From assembly GCA_036555585.1 (NCBI GenBank), contig DATBLE010000019.1:1-64000 (forward strand): a stretch of DNA of 64,000 nt, written 5' to 3'. The stretch comes from DATBLE01 sp036555585 (GTDB lineage: Bacteria > Actinomycetota > Thermoleophilia > Gaiellales > Gaiellaceae). The notes under the pieces are model-generated. The model was not told the origin of the DNA, made no database searches, and saw only the letters and a list, made by a program, of their open reading frames with translations. Positions 1 to 8,145 of this stretch are shown here, piece by piece (within the stretch, counting starts at the first letter, position 1; the number at the start of each line of letters is the position of its first letter). The translations under genes were made by a program, and so were the position numbers.

Positions 1-869
1 GCCGGCAGCACGTGCTCCGCGAGCTGCTCGACCTGGCCGAGATCCGGGATCTCCGGGAAGACGATGAGGATGTCGATCGCGTCCGCGTATACCGCCAGCT
101 CCTCGGCGATCTTGCTCGGAGGGCCGTGGTGGATCAGGTTCTCGGGCTCGGTCCAGAGCTCGCCGTAGTAGCGGATGACGTGGTGGGCGGCCTCGTCGAG
201 CGCCTTCTGCGGGTCGTCGCCGATGCCGACGTACGCGAGGCCGGCGATCGTCGCATCCGGCTTGCCGGCCGCCTTGAACCCCTCGCGGATGCCGGGGGCG
301 TACTCGTTCATGATCGCGCTGCCGGCCGTGCCGAAGATGAAGCCGTCGCCGGCGCGGATGCCGCGCTCGATCCCCTTGGGCTGGAGCGCGCCGACCCAGA
401 TCGGCGGGCCGGGCGTCTGCACCGGGGCCGGCCCGACCGCGCCGTGGTCGTGTGACGATGCCCGGGCGCCGTCCCAGATCTGCCGAACCCGGGCAACCTG
501 CTGCTCGAAGCGCGGCCCGCGTCCGGCGAACTCGGCGTCGAGGACCTGGAAGTCGTCCTCCCGGCCGCCCTGGCTCAGGCCGAGGTCGAGCCTGCCGCCG
601 GAGAGCTGGTCGATCACGGCCGCCTGCTTCGCGACGAGGACCTCGTTCCGCGGCGCGAGCTGGAGCACCGTCGTCGCCAGCCGGATCCGCTCGGTCACCG
701 TGGCCGCGCCGGCGAGGGTGGCCAGCGGGTCCCAGGAGTCGTAGTTCGGCTTGTCGATCGTCCCGAGGACGTGGAAGCCGGCGTCCTCGGCCAGCTTCGC
801 CCAGTCCAGCATCAGCCGGCGGTCGGTCTCGTGGGCCATCGTGTTCGGCAGGCCGATTCCGAGCTTCAT
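1..869 (-). CDS. LLM-class F420-dependent oxidoreductase-like protein (3' end cut by window)
   Basis: Luciferase-like monooxygenase fold, the class that usually uses coenzyme F420 or FMN for hydride transfer. The N-terminus reads MKLGIGLPNTMAHETDRRL. Family hallmarks follow: LATTVLQLAPRN, then QLSGGRLDLGLSQGGREDDF near residues 85-110, then PPIWVGALQPKG. At least 289 residues are present and the C-terminus runs off the left edge. The ATG is well supported by GAGGAGAAGAG directly upstream. Cofactor and substrate cannot be told from sequence alone; F420 use is inferred from the family and from the likely actinobacterial host. Confidence 0.85.
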   Translation of the reverse strand, partial: MKLGIGLPNTMAHETDRRLMLDWAKLAEDAGFHVLGTIDKPNYDSWDPLATLAGAATVTERIRLATTVLQLAPRNEVLVAKQAAVIDQLSGGRLDLGLSQGGREDDFQVLDAEFAGRGPRFEQQVARVRQIWDGARASSHDHGAVGPAPVQTPGPPIWVGALQPKGIERGIRAGDGFIFGTAGSAIMNEYAPGIREGFKAAGKPDATIAGLAYVGIGDDPQKALDEAAHHVIRYYGELWTEPENLIHHGPPSKIAEELAVYADAIDILIVFPEIPDLGQVEQLAEHVLP

Positions 870-989
870 CTCTTCTCCTCGTTCGGGTGGACGGTGGAGC
901 GGAGCTTACTCGCACCACGATCACCCGTCCGAGGCTGGCCGCTCGTAACTCGTGCCTCTATCTTTCGGGGCTTCGGAAAGGAGGCCGTG

Positions 990-1319
990 ATGGCGGTCAA
1001 GGACGCGTTGGTGCGGGACTCGGGCCGGCCGCAGGTGGAGTCGTCGCCGATGACTGCCGCCCGCCTGCCGGAGCCGGGCCCGCTGGACGACCGAGAGCTG
1101 TGGGGCTACGTGTTCTGGGGCGTGCTCGGCGCCTTCATCCTGATCACGGAGGCGCTGGCGGCGTTCTGGTCGGGATTCCCGATCCCGACGATCTCGTGGA
1201 CGACCGGCCAGATCGAGGCCAACCACCACTGGTTCAAGCTGATCGTGGTCGGCGGGCTCACCCTGATCGCGTGCCGGATCACCTTCTACCCGTGGCCGTT
1301 TCGGCGGATCGACGACTGA
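990..1319 (+). CDS. Small membrane protein ending in FYPWP motif (paralogue of next gene)
   Basis: A 109-residue protein of unknown function. About 35 polar residues are followed by a membrane segment (LWGYVFWGVLGAFILITEALAAF split around residues 37-60), a short loop, a second hydrophobic stretch (KLIVVGGLTLIAC) and the tail FYPWPFRRIDD. The ATG at 990 is chosen because GGAAAGGAGG lies just before it, although the frame is open further upstream. The next gene, 13 bases on, encodes a shorter protein with the same pattern, so the two are tandem paralogues and probably one transcript. A conserved Glu sits within the first membrane segment. I do not recognise a named family. Confidence 0.75.
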   Translation: MAVKDALVRDSGRPQVESSPMTAARLPEPGPLDDRELWGYVFWGVLGAFILITEALAAFWSGFPIPTISWTTGQIEANHHWFKLIVVGGLTLIACRITFYPWPFRRIDD

Positions 1320-1332
1320 GGAGGCGAGGCAG

Positions 1333-1554
1333 GTGACGAAGCTGGACGTCGGCTATCTGGTGTGGGGGGTGTTCGCGCTCTGCGTGCTGATCCCCGAGTG
1401 TCTCGCGTACTTCGGGAAGAGCTTCGTGCCGTTCCCGGGGGCGGCGCGGGCGGTTGCGAACCTCGAGGCGCGCTGGCCGCTGGCGGCGATGGTCGTGCTC
1501 GCCGGGCTCGCGATCCTCGCCGTCCACCTGGTCTTCTATCCCTGGCCCGACTAG
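1333..1554 (+). CDS. Small two-helix membrane protein, FYPWP tail
   Basis: A 73-residue protein of two hydrophobic segments, roughly residues 7-25 (GYLVWGVFALCVLIPECLA) and 50-68, ending HLVFYPWPD. It repeats the plan of the preceding gene: GY..WGV at the start of helix one, LI.E.LA.F in its second half, a Pro-containing loop, W before helix two, and FYPWP at the end. It starts with GTG after GAGGAGGCGAGGC. The shared glutamate inside a membrane helix and the conserved PWP tail suggest a specific role, perhaps as a paired membrane subunit, but the function is unknown. Confidence 0.75.
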   Translation: MTKLDVGYLVWGVFALCVLIPECLAYFGKSFVPFPGAARAVANLEARWPLAAMVVLAGLAILAVHLVFYPWPD

Positions 1555-1600
1555 CGTCGGTTTGGCCCGGCGGTCCTGCGGGCATAAGGGCGCAGCGAGA

Positions 1601-1654
1601 AGACGGCGGCCGGATCCACGGGGAGCCCGAAATGGCTTGATCCGGCCGCCGTTT
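1601..1654. terminator. Stem-loop between convergent genes
   Basis: CGGCGGCCGGATC (1604-1616) pairs perfectly with GATCCGGCCGCCG (1639-1651) across a 22-base loop, followed by TTTCG. It lies between the membrane-protein pair and the oppositely oriented CHRD gene, so it may end transcription from both sides. The T-run is short. Confidence 0.6.
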
Positions 1655-1692
1655 CGTCGTGGGGGCGCTGGGCCGCCCCCACGAGACCGGAA

Positions 1693-2649
1693 TCAGGGGA
1701 GCTGCGCGCGGATCGCGCCCGCGGGATGCTCCTTCGTGTGGACGTTGACGTAGTAGCTCGTCGGGTTGGCGAGGATGTCGTCGACGATCGCTGCCGTCGA
1801 CGTCGCGCACCCGCTCGAGTTGCCGTCGGCGCCCGGCGCCGTGAACGGGACGACCACCGGGCCGTTCGTCCCGGCACCGCCCTTGTGGATGTGTGCCGCG
1901 ACCGTCGGCAGCGTCACGTTCGACGCGTGGAGCCGGTAGCAGACGGTGGAGGTGTCCTTGAGGATCCGGAGCACGGCCGTGCCCGCCGCGTTCGGCTCGC
2001 TGGAGCCCTGCAGGTCGAAGGCGTAGACGGTGCCGAAATCCGCGCTCGACGTGCCGGTCAGCTGCCCGCGGATCGCGCCGGCCGGGAACTCGGTCGTGTG
2101 GACATTGGCGTAGTAGGACGCCGGCGCGGCGAGGATCGCCTTGACGAGCGGCCGGGCGACGGTCGCGCAGCCGCTGGAGTTCCCTGCCGCGGTCGGCGTC
2201 GTCAGCGGGACGACCACCGGGCCTGCGACTCCGGCGGCGCCGCGGTGGATGTGCGCCGCGATCGCCGGCGGCAGGTTCGTCGCGGTCAGCTGGTAGCAGA
2301 CCTGGCCCTGGCCGGCGCGGAGATGGAACTGCGCGGTTCCCGTTCCGACCGGGTCGCCGGCGGGGCTCTCGGCGGTGCCGGTCAGCGAGACCGGGAAGGC
2401 CTGCCCGCCCGAGGTCGGGGTCAGGACCGTCTTCGGACACGCCCCTGCGGGCGCCGGGACGATGTCGGCGGGCCGCTTCAGCGCGGCCCGGAGCGCCGCG
2501 CCCGAGACCCGCTGCCTGACGTAGGGATTCGACTTCGATGCCGTGCGATGGCAGATCGCCGTCTTCGCGGCGCTCGTTCGCGCGCTCGCGGCCGACAGCG
2601 TAATCCCGGCGATGGCGAGCATCACCAGCAAGAGACCGAGTGGCTTCAT
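1693..2649 (-). CDS. Secreted protein with two CHRD domains
   Basis: 318 residues. A signal peptide (MKPLGLLLVMLAIAGITLSAASA) covers about residues 1-23. Two CHRD (chordin-type) domains follow at about 83-196 and 206-318. Each contains an AAHIH.G..G..GPVVVP block and a SYY.NVHT.E.PAGAIR.QL block, so the protein is an internal tandem duplication. Bacterial CHRD proteins are exported and their biochemical role is not established. A conserved Cys pair (CYQL or CYRL, and SSGCAT) occurs in each repeat and may form a disulfide. The start is supported by a purine-rich GGAGGAGGAGGGAG right before ATG. Confidence 0.85.
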   Translation of the reverse strand: MKPLGLLLVMLAIAGITLSAASARTSAAKTAICHRTASKSNPYVRQRVSGAALRAALKRPADIVPAPAGACPKTVLTPTSGGQAFPVSLTGTAESPAGDPVGTGTAQFHLRAGQGQVCYQLTATNLPPAIAAHIHRGAAGVAGPVVVPLTTPTAAGNSSGCATVARPLVKAILAAPASYYANVHTTEFPAGAIRGQLTGTSSADFGTVYAFDLQGSSEPNAAGTAVLRILKDTSTVCYRLHASNVTLPTVAAHIHKGGAGTNGPVVVPFTAPGADGNSSGCATSTAAIVDDILANPTSYYVNVHTKEHPAGAIRAQLP

Positions 2650-2771
2650 CTCCCTCCTCCTCCGAGGCGCCGACGCTTCCTGTCGCCCGGTAGCTACGAC
2701 GGCCGCACACGGGTGGATTGCGCCCGCGGCGATACGCTCCCGACGAACCGGCAGGCGGGGAGGAGCAGAAC

Positions 2772-3161
2772 GTGGAGAAGAAGCAGATCAACCCGTGGGC
2801 GTGGCAGGACCGCTTCGGCTTCTCGCAGGCCTGGCGGGTCGACGACGCGAAGGCGGTGGTCTTCCTGGCCGGTCAGGGGCCGATCTCGCCCGACGGCGAG
2901 GTCGTCGGGGACGGAGACTTCGAGGCGCAGGTACGCCAGACCCTCGAGAACCTCGCCACCGTGCTCGATCGGGCCGGCGCGCCTGCGGATGCGATCGTGA
3001 AGCTGACCGTGTACCTCACCGACATCGGCCAGTTGCGCGAGTACGGCCGCCTTCGCGCCGAGCTGATGCCCGGCCTGCCGCCGGCCTCGACCGCGGTGCA
3101 GGTGGTCGCGCTGGCGCTGCCGGGGATGATGATCGAGATCGAGGCGGTCGCGGTGCTATAG
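2772..3161 (+). CDS. RidA/YjgF/UK114-family protein
   Basis: 129 residues, the normal size for RidA proteins, which hydrolyse reactive enamine/imine intermediates from PLP enzymes or act on related substrates. The core is clear: VVFLAGQGPISPDGEVVGDG near the N-terminus, QTLENLATVLDRAGA in the middle, VKLTVYLTDI, then PPASTAVQVVALALPGMMIEIEAVAVL at the end in the position of the family's substrate-binding strand. The usual catalytic Arg of true RidA (in the C-terminal RxxV..xLP motif) appears replaced by Thr-Ala, so it may belong to a RidA-like subfamily with another activity. GTG at 2772 follows GGGGAGGAGC. Confidence 0.88.
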   Translation: MEKKQINPWAWQDRFGFSQAWRVDDAKAVVFLAGQGPISPDGEVVGDGDFEAQVRQTLENLATVLDRAGAPADAIVKLTVYLTDIGQLREYGRLRAELMPGLPPASTAVQVVALALPGMMIEIEAVAVL

Positions 3162-3214
3162 ACCGGGGCGGGCGGCCTTTGTCATCCGGCGCCTCGTGCG
3201 CTTGGATACAGGCC

Positions 3215-4060
3215 GTGTCCGCTTCGGCCGTCCCGGCCGCGACCGCTCCGCCCGCGCAGCGCGGCTGGCGCTGGGTGGCCGTGCCGGTGGTGGTCTTCGC
3301 GCTCGTCGCGCTGACCGCAGGCATCCTGGCCAGTCACGAGCCGCGCTCGAAGGGCTACTTCCGGCTCTTCTTCAGCGACCCGGTGCATCTGAAGGCGGGC
3401 TTCGCGACCGCCGCGATCGCGCTCGCCTGCTTCCAGCTCTTCACGGCCGCGTGGATCTTCCGGAAGCTCCCCTGGGCGAAGCCCGCGTGGGTCAACCCGG
3501 CCCATCGGTGGTCGGGGAGGCTGGCCTTCCTCTGCACGCTGCCGGTCGCCTACCACTGCATCTTCAAGCTCGGGTTCCGCCACCCCGACTCGCGCGTGCT
3601 CGCGCACTCGCTGCTCGGCTGCTCGGTGTACGGCGCCTTCGCCGCGAAGGTGACCATCGTCAGGCTCCACCGCTTCCCGGGCCCGGTGCTGCCGATCGCC
3701 GGCGGACTGCTCTTCGCAGTCCTGATCGCGGTCTGGTACACCAGCGCGGTCTGGCTCTACCGGCAGCCGTCGGCGGCGCCCGCGGGCGGCGGGACCAACG
3801 TGGTCCCCGCCGGCGCGCACGCGGCTGCCGGCCGCGCGGTCTTCGCCTCCGCCGGCTGCAGCGGCTGCCACACCCTCGCCGCGGCCCGGGCGAGCGGGCA
3901 GATCGGGCCGAACCTCGACCGGCTGCGGCCGACCTACGGGGTGGTGCTGGCGAAGGTCGAGCACGGCGGCGGGGGCATGCCCGCGTTCGAGGGGCAGCTC
4001 ACGCCGCAGCAGCTCCAGGACGTCGCCGCGTTCGTGTCGACCGGTGCCGGCTCGGGCTAG
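3215..4060 (+). CDS. DUF6529 membrane protein fused to cytochrome c domain
   Basis: 281 residues. The N-terminal two thirds resemble DUF6529 membrane proteins: VAVPVVVFALVALTAGIL, then HLKAGFATAAIALACFQL, a conserved PAHRWSGRLAFLCTLPVAYH segment with two histidines, HSLLGCSVYGAFAAK, and a final helix before LYRQPSA. After a short Ala/Gly linker comes a class I cytochrome c domain (about residues 200-281) with the haem motif CSGCH and the distal methionine in GGGMPAFEGQ. It is probably a membrane-anchored electron carrier with the haem domain outside. GTG at 3215 is the best-placed start, but no Shine-Dalgarno is visible, so the start is uncertain. Confidence 0.8.
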   Translation: MSASAVPAATAPPAQRGWRWVAVPVVVFALVALTAGILASHEPRSKGYFRLFFSDPVHLKAGFATAAIALACFQLFTAAWIFRKLPWAKPAWVNPAHRWSGRLAFLCTLPVAYHCIFKLGFRHPDSRVLAHSLLGCSVYGAFAAKVTIVRLHRFPGPVLPIAGGLLFAVLIAVWYTSAVWLYRQPSAAPAGGGTNVVPAGAHAAAGRAVFASAGCSGCHTLAAARASGQIGPNLDRLRPTYGVVLAKVEHGGGGMPAFEGQLTPQQLQDVAAFVSTGAGSG

Positions 4061-5034
4061 GCGTCGCGGGCGGCGACGGCCTCGACGGCTCCGACGTAGC
4101 TGGCCGTCTCCCTGAGGATGCCGTGCGCACGCACGCTGCCGACGCCCTGGTGGTACGCGGCGACGGCGAGGCGCGTGTCGCCCTGGAACTCCCGCAGCAG
4201 CCGGCGGAGGTAGAGCACGCCCACGCGGATGTTGCCGTTGGTGGTGTGGGGGACCGCGCGCCTGAGGATCACGCCTTCGACGAAGTCCCAGGCCGGCGGG
4301 CTGACCTGCATCGGCCCCCAGTCCCCGGTCGCGGAGCGGATGTCGGACTGGTAGCCCGACTCGATCCAGGCGACGGCGAGCGCGAGCCGTTCGGGCACGC
4401 CGGCCCGCGCGGCCCACCGCTCGACCCGCAGCTTCACGATCGACGGAGGCGTGTTCTCCGCCGGCCAGGCCGCTTCGAGGTGCCCGGGCGGCAGCGCCAC
4501 GGTCGAGCGCGGGCGCGGCGGTCTGGGCAGCGAAAGGCAGCTGGGGGTGGGGCAGAGGCGGGCGTGGGTGGCCGGGCCGGAGACGCCGTCCGGGACCAGA
4601 TGACGTTTCTCCTGGTAGGCGATCAGCGCAGCCTTCGTCCGCGGTCCGAAGCGGCCGTCGAGCGTCCCCACGTCGAACCCGTAGGTGGCGAGCAGGAACT
4701 GGAGGACCGAGACGTCCCAGCCGACCATGCCGCGCTTGATCACCCGTTGCCCGAAGAACGGCCGCCCGAGCCGGCCGAGCGCGGTCCGCGTCGCCGCCGT
4801 CACGGTTCCGGTCACGGGCAGCCCTCGTTCGCGCTGGAGCGAGCGAACGGCGCTCGAGGTCATCGGGCCGGGCAGGGCGTCGACCGGGCCCGCGTAGAAG
4901 CGCTTCGCGGCCAGCGCGACCTGCAGCCCGGCCACCTGCGGGTACACCACCACGCGCCCGGCGGCCGCCGGGCCGGGTGCGAGCAGGGCCAGTCCGACGA
5001 CCGGCAGGACGGCGAGTCGAAGTCGCACCCGCAC
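4057..5034 (-). CDS. Secreted lytic transglycosylase with two peptidoglycan-binding domains
   Basis: 325 residues. A signal peptide (VRVRLRLAVLPVVGLALLA) is followed by two PG_binding_1 repeats, about residues 35-90 (LQVALAAKRFYAGPVDALPG) and 105-165 (VLQFLLATYGFDVGTLDGRF). The C-terminal part is an SLT-type transglycosylase domain: WIESGYQSDIRS holds the presumed catalytic Glu, with GDWGPMQV, GVLYLRRLL and AVAAYHQGVGSVRAHG behind it. It should cleave cell-wall glycan outside the membrane. GTG at 5034 is chosen because it begins the signal peptide; a longer open frame upstream lacks coding character. Its stop overlaps the preceding gene's stop by 4 bases. Confidence 0.85.
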   Translation of the reverse strand: MRVRLRLAVLPVVGLALLAPGPAAAGRVVVYPQVAGLQVALAAKRFYAGPVDALPGPMTSSAVRSLQRERGLPVTGTVTAATRTALGRLGRPFFGQRVIKRGMVGWDVSVLQFLLATYGFDVGTLDGRFGPRTKAALIAYQEKRHLVPDGVSGPATHARLCPTPSCLSLPRPPRPRSTVALPPGHLEAAWPAENTPPSIVKLRVERWAARAGVPERLALAVAWIESGYQSDIRSATGDWGPMQVSPPAWDFVEGVILRRAVPHTTNGNIRVGVLYLRRLLREFQGDTRLAVAAYHQGVGSVRAHGILRETASYVGAVEAVAARDA

Positions 5035-5146
5035 GAGTTCCGTCCGGGGGCGCCTTGTTCCTGCCACGGGCCCGATCGAACCGCTTTCGACCTGGCGGCG
5101 AACGAGTGGCAGGCACGGAAGCGACTCGACCGAAAGGAGCAGCTCG

Positions 5147-6193
5147 ATGGGGCGTTGGACGGGATTCCTGACCCGGGCGGAGTGGGCCAGGCTGGCCGGG
5201 TTCGGCGGCGCGGTCGCAGTCCTCAACCTGCTCGGCTGGGGGCTGTTCCTCTACTACGCGCGCCACAATCCTGCGCTCGCCGGGCTCGGGACGCTGGCCT
5301 TCACCTTCGGTCTCCGGCATGCGTTCGACGCCGACCACATCGCCGCGATCGACAACACGACCCGGAAGTTCCTCCAGGAGGGCAAGCGCTCGCTCGGCGT
5401 CGGGTTCTTCTTCTCGCTCGGCCACTCGACGATCGTCTTCTCGCTCGCTGCCGGGCTCGCGATCGCCGCGAAGAGCGTGAACAACCGCATCCCGACCTTC
5501 CAGGACTACGGCGGCTACATCGGCGCGAGCGTCTCCGGCACGTTCCTCTGGATCATCGGGATCCTGAACCTGCTCGTCCTGCTCGACATCGTCCGGATCT
5601 TCTTCGCCATGCGGAGAGGGTCGTACGACAAGGCGAAGCTGGAGGAGCGGCTGCTCGACCGCGGCTTCATGAACCGCTTCTACATCGGGCGGTTCGCGAA
5701 CCGGATCAGGCACAGCTGGCAGATGTATCCGCTCGGCGTCCTCTTCGGGCTCGGCTTCGACACCGCCACCGAGGTGGGCGTGCTCGCGCTCGCCGCCGGC
5801 GTCGCCACCCACCAGGTGCCGATCCTGGCCGTGCTCTCGCTGCCGATCCTGTTCGCGGCCGGCATGTGCCTGATGGACACCGCCGACGGCGCGTTCATGA
5901 GCCAGGCGTACGGCTGGGCGTTCTCGAACCCGGTTCGGAAGGTCTACTACAACATCACCGTCACCAGCCTCTCGGTCGCGGTCGCCCTCCTGATCGGCAC
6001 GATCGAGCTGCTCCAGGTGGCGTCCGCCAAGCTCGGGCTCGACGACGGCTTCTGGGCGTTCCTGAACCGGATCGACTTCGGCACGCTCGGCTACGCGATC
6101 GTCGGCCTGTTCGTGCTGACCTGGGCAACCTCGGTCGTGCTGTGGCGCGTGCGCCGGATCGAGGAACGCTGGAACGCCTACGTCACCGACTGA
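5147..6193 (+). CDS. Nickel/cobalt transporter, NiCoT family
   Basis: 348 residues with about eight membrane segments, the size of HoxN/NixA-type permeases that import Ni2+ or Co2+. The family signature is present in helix II as RHAFDADHIAAIDN (about residues 58-71), with GHSTIV, LGFDTATE and MCLMDTADG in later helices. These carry the metal-selecting His and Asp residues. The start is supported by CGAAAGGAGCAGCTCG. No cobalamin riboswitch is visible in the short gap upstream, and no nickel enzyme is encoded nearby, so metal specificity is open. The 3' end overlaps the convergent DMT transporter by 11 bases. Confidence 0.93.
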   Translation: MGRWTGFLTRAEWARLAGFGGAVAVLNLLGWGLFLYYARHNPALAGLGTLAFTFGLRHAFDADHIAAIDNTTRKFLQEGKRSLGVGFFFSLGHSTIVFSLAAGLAIAAKSVNNRIPTFQDYGGYIGASVSGTFLWIIGILNLLVLLDIVRIFFAMRRGSYDKAKLEERLLDRGFMNRFYIGRFANRIRHSWQMYPLGVLFGLGFDTATEVGVLALAAGVATHQVPILAVLSLPILFAAGMCLMDTADGAFMSQAYGWAFSNPVRKVYYNITVTSLSVAVALLIGTIELLQVASAKLGLDDGFWAFLNRIDFGTLGYAIVGLFVLTWATSVVLWRVRRIEERWNAYVTD

Positions 6194-7088
6194 GCGCCGG
6201 CCGGCGACGGGCGACGGCCACGCCGACGAGGCAGACGGCGCCGCCCAGGAACGCCAGCGCGGGCGGCGTCTCGCCGAGGAAGGCCCAGGCGAGCAGGATC
6301 GAAATTGCCGGGACGAGGTACGTGGTGGCGGCCAGCCGCCCGGCGCTCGTCCGCGCGAGCGCGTAGGTCCAGGTGACGAACCCGATCGCCGTCGGGAAGG
6401 CGCCGAGGTAGAGCACCCAGGCGATGCTCGAGGCCGGAGCGTCCTCGATCCCACGCCCCAGGCTCGGCACGGCCCAGGAGCAGCCGATCGCGGCGATCAG
6501 GCAGGAGAGGAAGACGGTCTGCAGGCCCGAGACACGCCGCAGCACGACCTTCTGCGCGACGACTCCGCCGGCGTAGCCGAGCGCGGCAAGCAGGCAGAGA
6601 GCGACGCCGAGCCCGCCCGAGCTCGCTCCGCCCGACGTCGCGGTCGCGATCAGCGCCACGCCGGCGAACGCGATCGCGCAGCCGGCGAAGAGCGTCCGCG
6701 GGTAGCCCTCGCCGAGCAGGTAGCCGGCGAGCAGGGCGATCAGGATCGGCCCGACGTTGACGAGCATCGCCGCGGTGCCGGCGTCGACTCGACGCTCGGC
6801 CGCGTTCAGGAGCACGCTGTAGGCGCCGAGCCAGAGCAGGCCGCCGAGCGCGATCAGCGGCACGTCCCGGAGAGCGGGGAGGGGCTCTCGGCGTGCGAGG
6901 ACGAGCAGGCCGAGGACGATCGCCGCGACGGTCAGGCGGCCCAGGGCGAGCGCGCCGGGCGAGAAGTCGTCGCCGGCCGCCCGGATGCCGACGAACGCCG
7001 AGGCCCAGAGGACGAGCGTGGCGCCGGCGGCCGCGACCGCGACGGTGTCCGTCCTCGGGGCGGGCAGAGCGGTTGCCTCGGCGCTCAT
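6183..7088 (-). CDS. DMT-superfamily (EamA) transporter
   Basis: 301 residues with ten predicted membrane segments arranged as two EamA repeats, about residues 18-145 and 160-290. Typical motifs are LWASAFVGIRAAG in helix one, LVNVGPILIALLAGYLLGE at the end of the first repeat, and YLVPAISILLAWAFLGETP in the second. Such proteins usually export amino acids or other metabolites; the substrate is not predictable here. The ATG at 7088 fits the first helix. The gene stands alone, tail to tail with the Ni/Co transporter. Confidence 0.88.
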   Translation of the reverse strand: MSAEATALPAPRTDTVAVAAAGATLVLWASAFVGIRAAGDDFSPGALALGRLTVAAIVLGLLVLARREPLPALRDVPLIALGGLLWLGAYSVLLNAAERRVDAGTAAMLVNVGPILIALLAGYLLGEGYPRTLFAGCAIAFAGVALIATATSGGASSGGLGVALCLLAALGYAGGVVAQKVVLRRVSGLQTVFLSCLIAAIGCSWAVPSLGRGIEDAPASSIAWVLYLGAFPTAIGFVTWTYALARTSAGRLAATTYLVPAISILLAWAFLGETPPALAFLGGAVCLVGVAVARRRPALSR

Positions 7089-7100
7089 GCTGTCGACAAC

Positions 7101-7190
7101 GAACGAGCGCGCAGATTCGTGAGGTCAGTGCCGCTCGCCGCCGCGGACGGCGACCTCGAACCGGCTCTCGGACGGGCTCAACGGACAGAC
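7101..7190 (-). pseudogene. Remnant copy of the 3' end of the neighbouring DUF1684 gene
   Basis: These 90 bases match 7344-7431, the last 22 codons of the DUF1684 gene plus about 25 bases beyond its stop, at roughly 90% identity by eye. In the same frame it would read VCPLSPSESRFEVAVRGGER-H-stop against VCPLSPPENRLEVAVRAGER-H-stop. Nothing upstream of it matches, so it is a partial duplicate and not a gene. The rest of the 277-base gap 7089-7365 holds a GGGGTCTGACCCC palindrome and no gene I can support. Confidence 0.7.
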
Positions 7191-7234
7191 GGCGCGAAGT
7201 GCGGAAGGCGCGCGACTTTCGTGGCGTTCCCGTT

Positions 7235-7247
7235 GGGGTCTGACCCC
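7235..7247. repeat. Single-arm member of the GGGAC/GTCCC hairpin family
   Basis: GGGGTCTGACCCC, a 13-base palindrome with a one-base centre, in the gap before the DUF1684 gene. It resembles one arm of the dispersed hairpins at 20363, 30194, 34460, 40866 and 40925. Confidence 0.5.
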
Positions 7248-7365
7248 GAAAAACGCCCTGCGTGCAGGGATTGTGGATAACCCTGCCGCCGCCGATTCCG
7301 GAAGGGACGCGGCTCTTCTTGCCGACGCCCACGCCCCTCGGGCGGACGAGCGAGAATTCGTGAGG

Positions 7366-7965
7366 TCAGTGCCGCTCGCCGGCGCGGACGGCGACCTCGA
7401 GCCGGTTCTCGGGCGGGCTGAGCGGGCAGACCCAGCGCGGGTCGTACGAGCACGAAGGGTTGTAGGCGAAGTTGAAGTCGAGCACGAGCCGGCCGTCGGC
7501 CTCGCCCAGGTCGGCGCCCTTCACCGTGTCCAGGAGGTAGCGTCCGCCGCCGTACGTCTCCTTGCCGCTCGTCGCATCCGTGAAGGGGAGGAACACGCCG
7601 CCGCCGTAGCCCTCGAGCCAGTAGAGGCTCAGCTCGCGCTCGGCGCCCTCGAGCCCGAACCGCACCGTTCCGAACCGGCGGAAGCGAACGGTCTCTCCGC
7701 CGCTCGCCGCCACGTCGCGCACCGCGCCGTCTCCGCGCACCGTCTCGCCGAGCACGCGGTACGCGGGGTCGTACTCGAAGAAGGGGAGACCGGCGAGCCG
7801 CTCGCGCTGCCCGGACGGGACGGGCGACTGCGGATGGCTGCGGAACAGCGTGTCGCGGCCTCCTCGCCAGGCAGCCCAGGCGGCCTCGGCGTCGCTCGAC
7901 GTCCGAGCTGCCGCGTAGAGCGCGAACACCCGGCGTTTCCAGTCCAGCAGCTCGAGCTCCTGCAC
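7366..7965 (-). CDS. DUF1684 domain protein
   Basis: 199 residues matching the DUF1684 family from end to end: LLDWKRRVFALYA and W..WR..RD.LFR.HPQSP at the N-terminus, FFEYDPAYR, then PFTDATSGKETYGGGRYLLD in the middle and LDFNFAYNPSCSYDPRWVCP followed by PPENRLEVAVRAGER at the C-terminus. The conserved Gly-, Tyr- and Cys-rich C-terminal half is the diagnostic part. The biochemical function is unknown; no signal peptide is seen. GTG at 7965 gives the usual family N-terminus, while the longer open frame to 8076 looks non-coding. The ribosome-binding site is weak. Confidence 0.85.
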   Translation of the reverse strand: MQELELLDWKRRVFALYAAARTSSDAEAAWAAWRGGRDTLFRSHPQSPVPSGQRERLAGLPFFEYDPAYRVLGETVRGDGAVRDVAASGGETVRFRRFGTVRFGLEGAERELSLYWLEGYGGGVFLPFTDATSGKETYGGGRYLLDTVKGADLGEADGRLVLDFNFAYNPSCSYDPRWVCPLSPPENRLEVAVRAGERH

Positions 7966-8145
7966 GCCGAAGAGTCTGCCGGAGCGACGCGAGCACGGGC
8001 AGGAGGCGCGTCCGAGACGGCGAAACGGCTCAGGTACTGCCCGGTCCGTGCCGAAACAAAGGCAGATCCACGTCATCGACGCATCACGGTGTTCTGACTC
8101 TCGGCATCATTCCGAGGCTCATCGACGAAGGGGGGCTCGTCTTCG

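Noticed and set aside
5035..5146. Cobalamin or nickel riboswitch before the Ni/Co transporter
   Set aside because: Only about 110 bases, no B12-box-like sequence.
3182..6454. 1090-residue open frame on the - strand and a 1056-residue one on the + strand in the same region
   Set aside because: Arg/Pro/Ala/Gly-rich translation without motifs; both are shadows of the cytochrome, transglycosylase and Ni/Co transporter genes in GC-rich DNA.
7272..7280. TGTGGATAA, a perfect DnaA box, and a similar TGTGGATAT at 11711
   Set aside because: Single isolated boxes without an AT-rich region, dnaA or dnaN nearby; not an origin.
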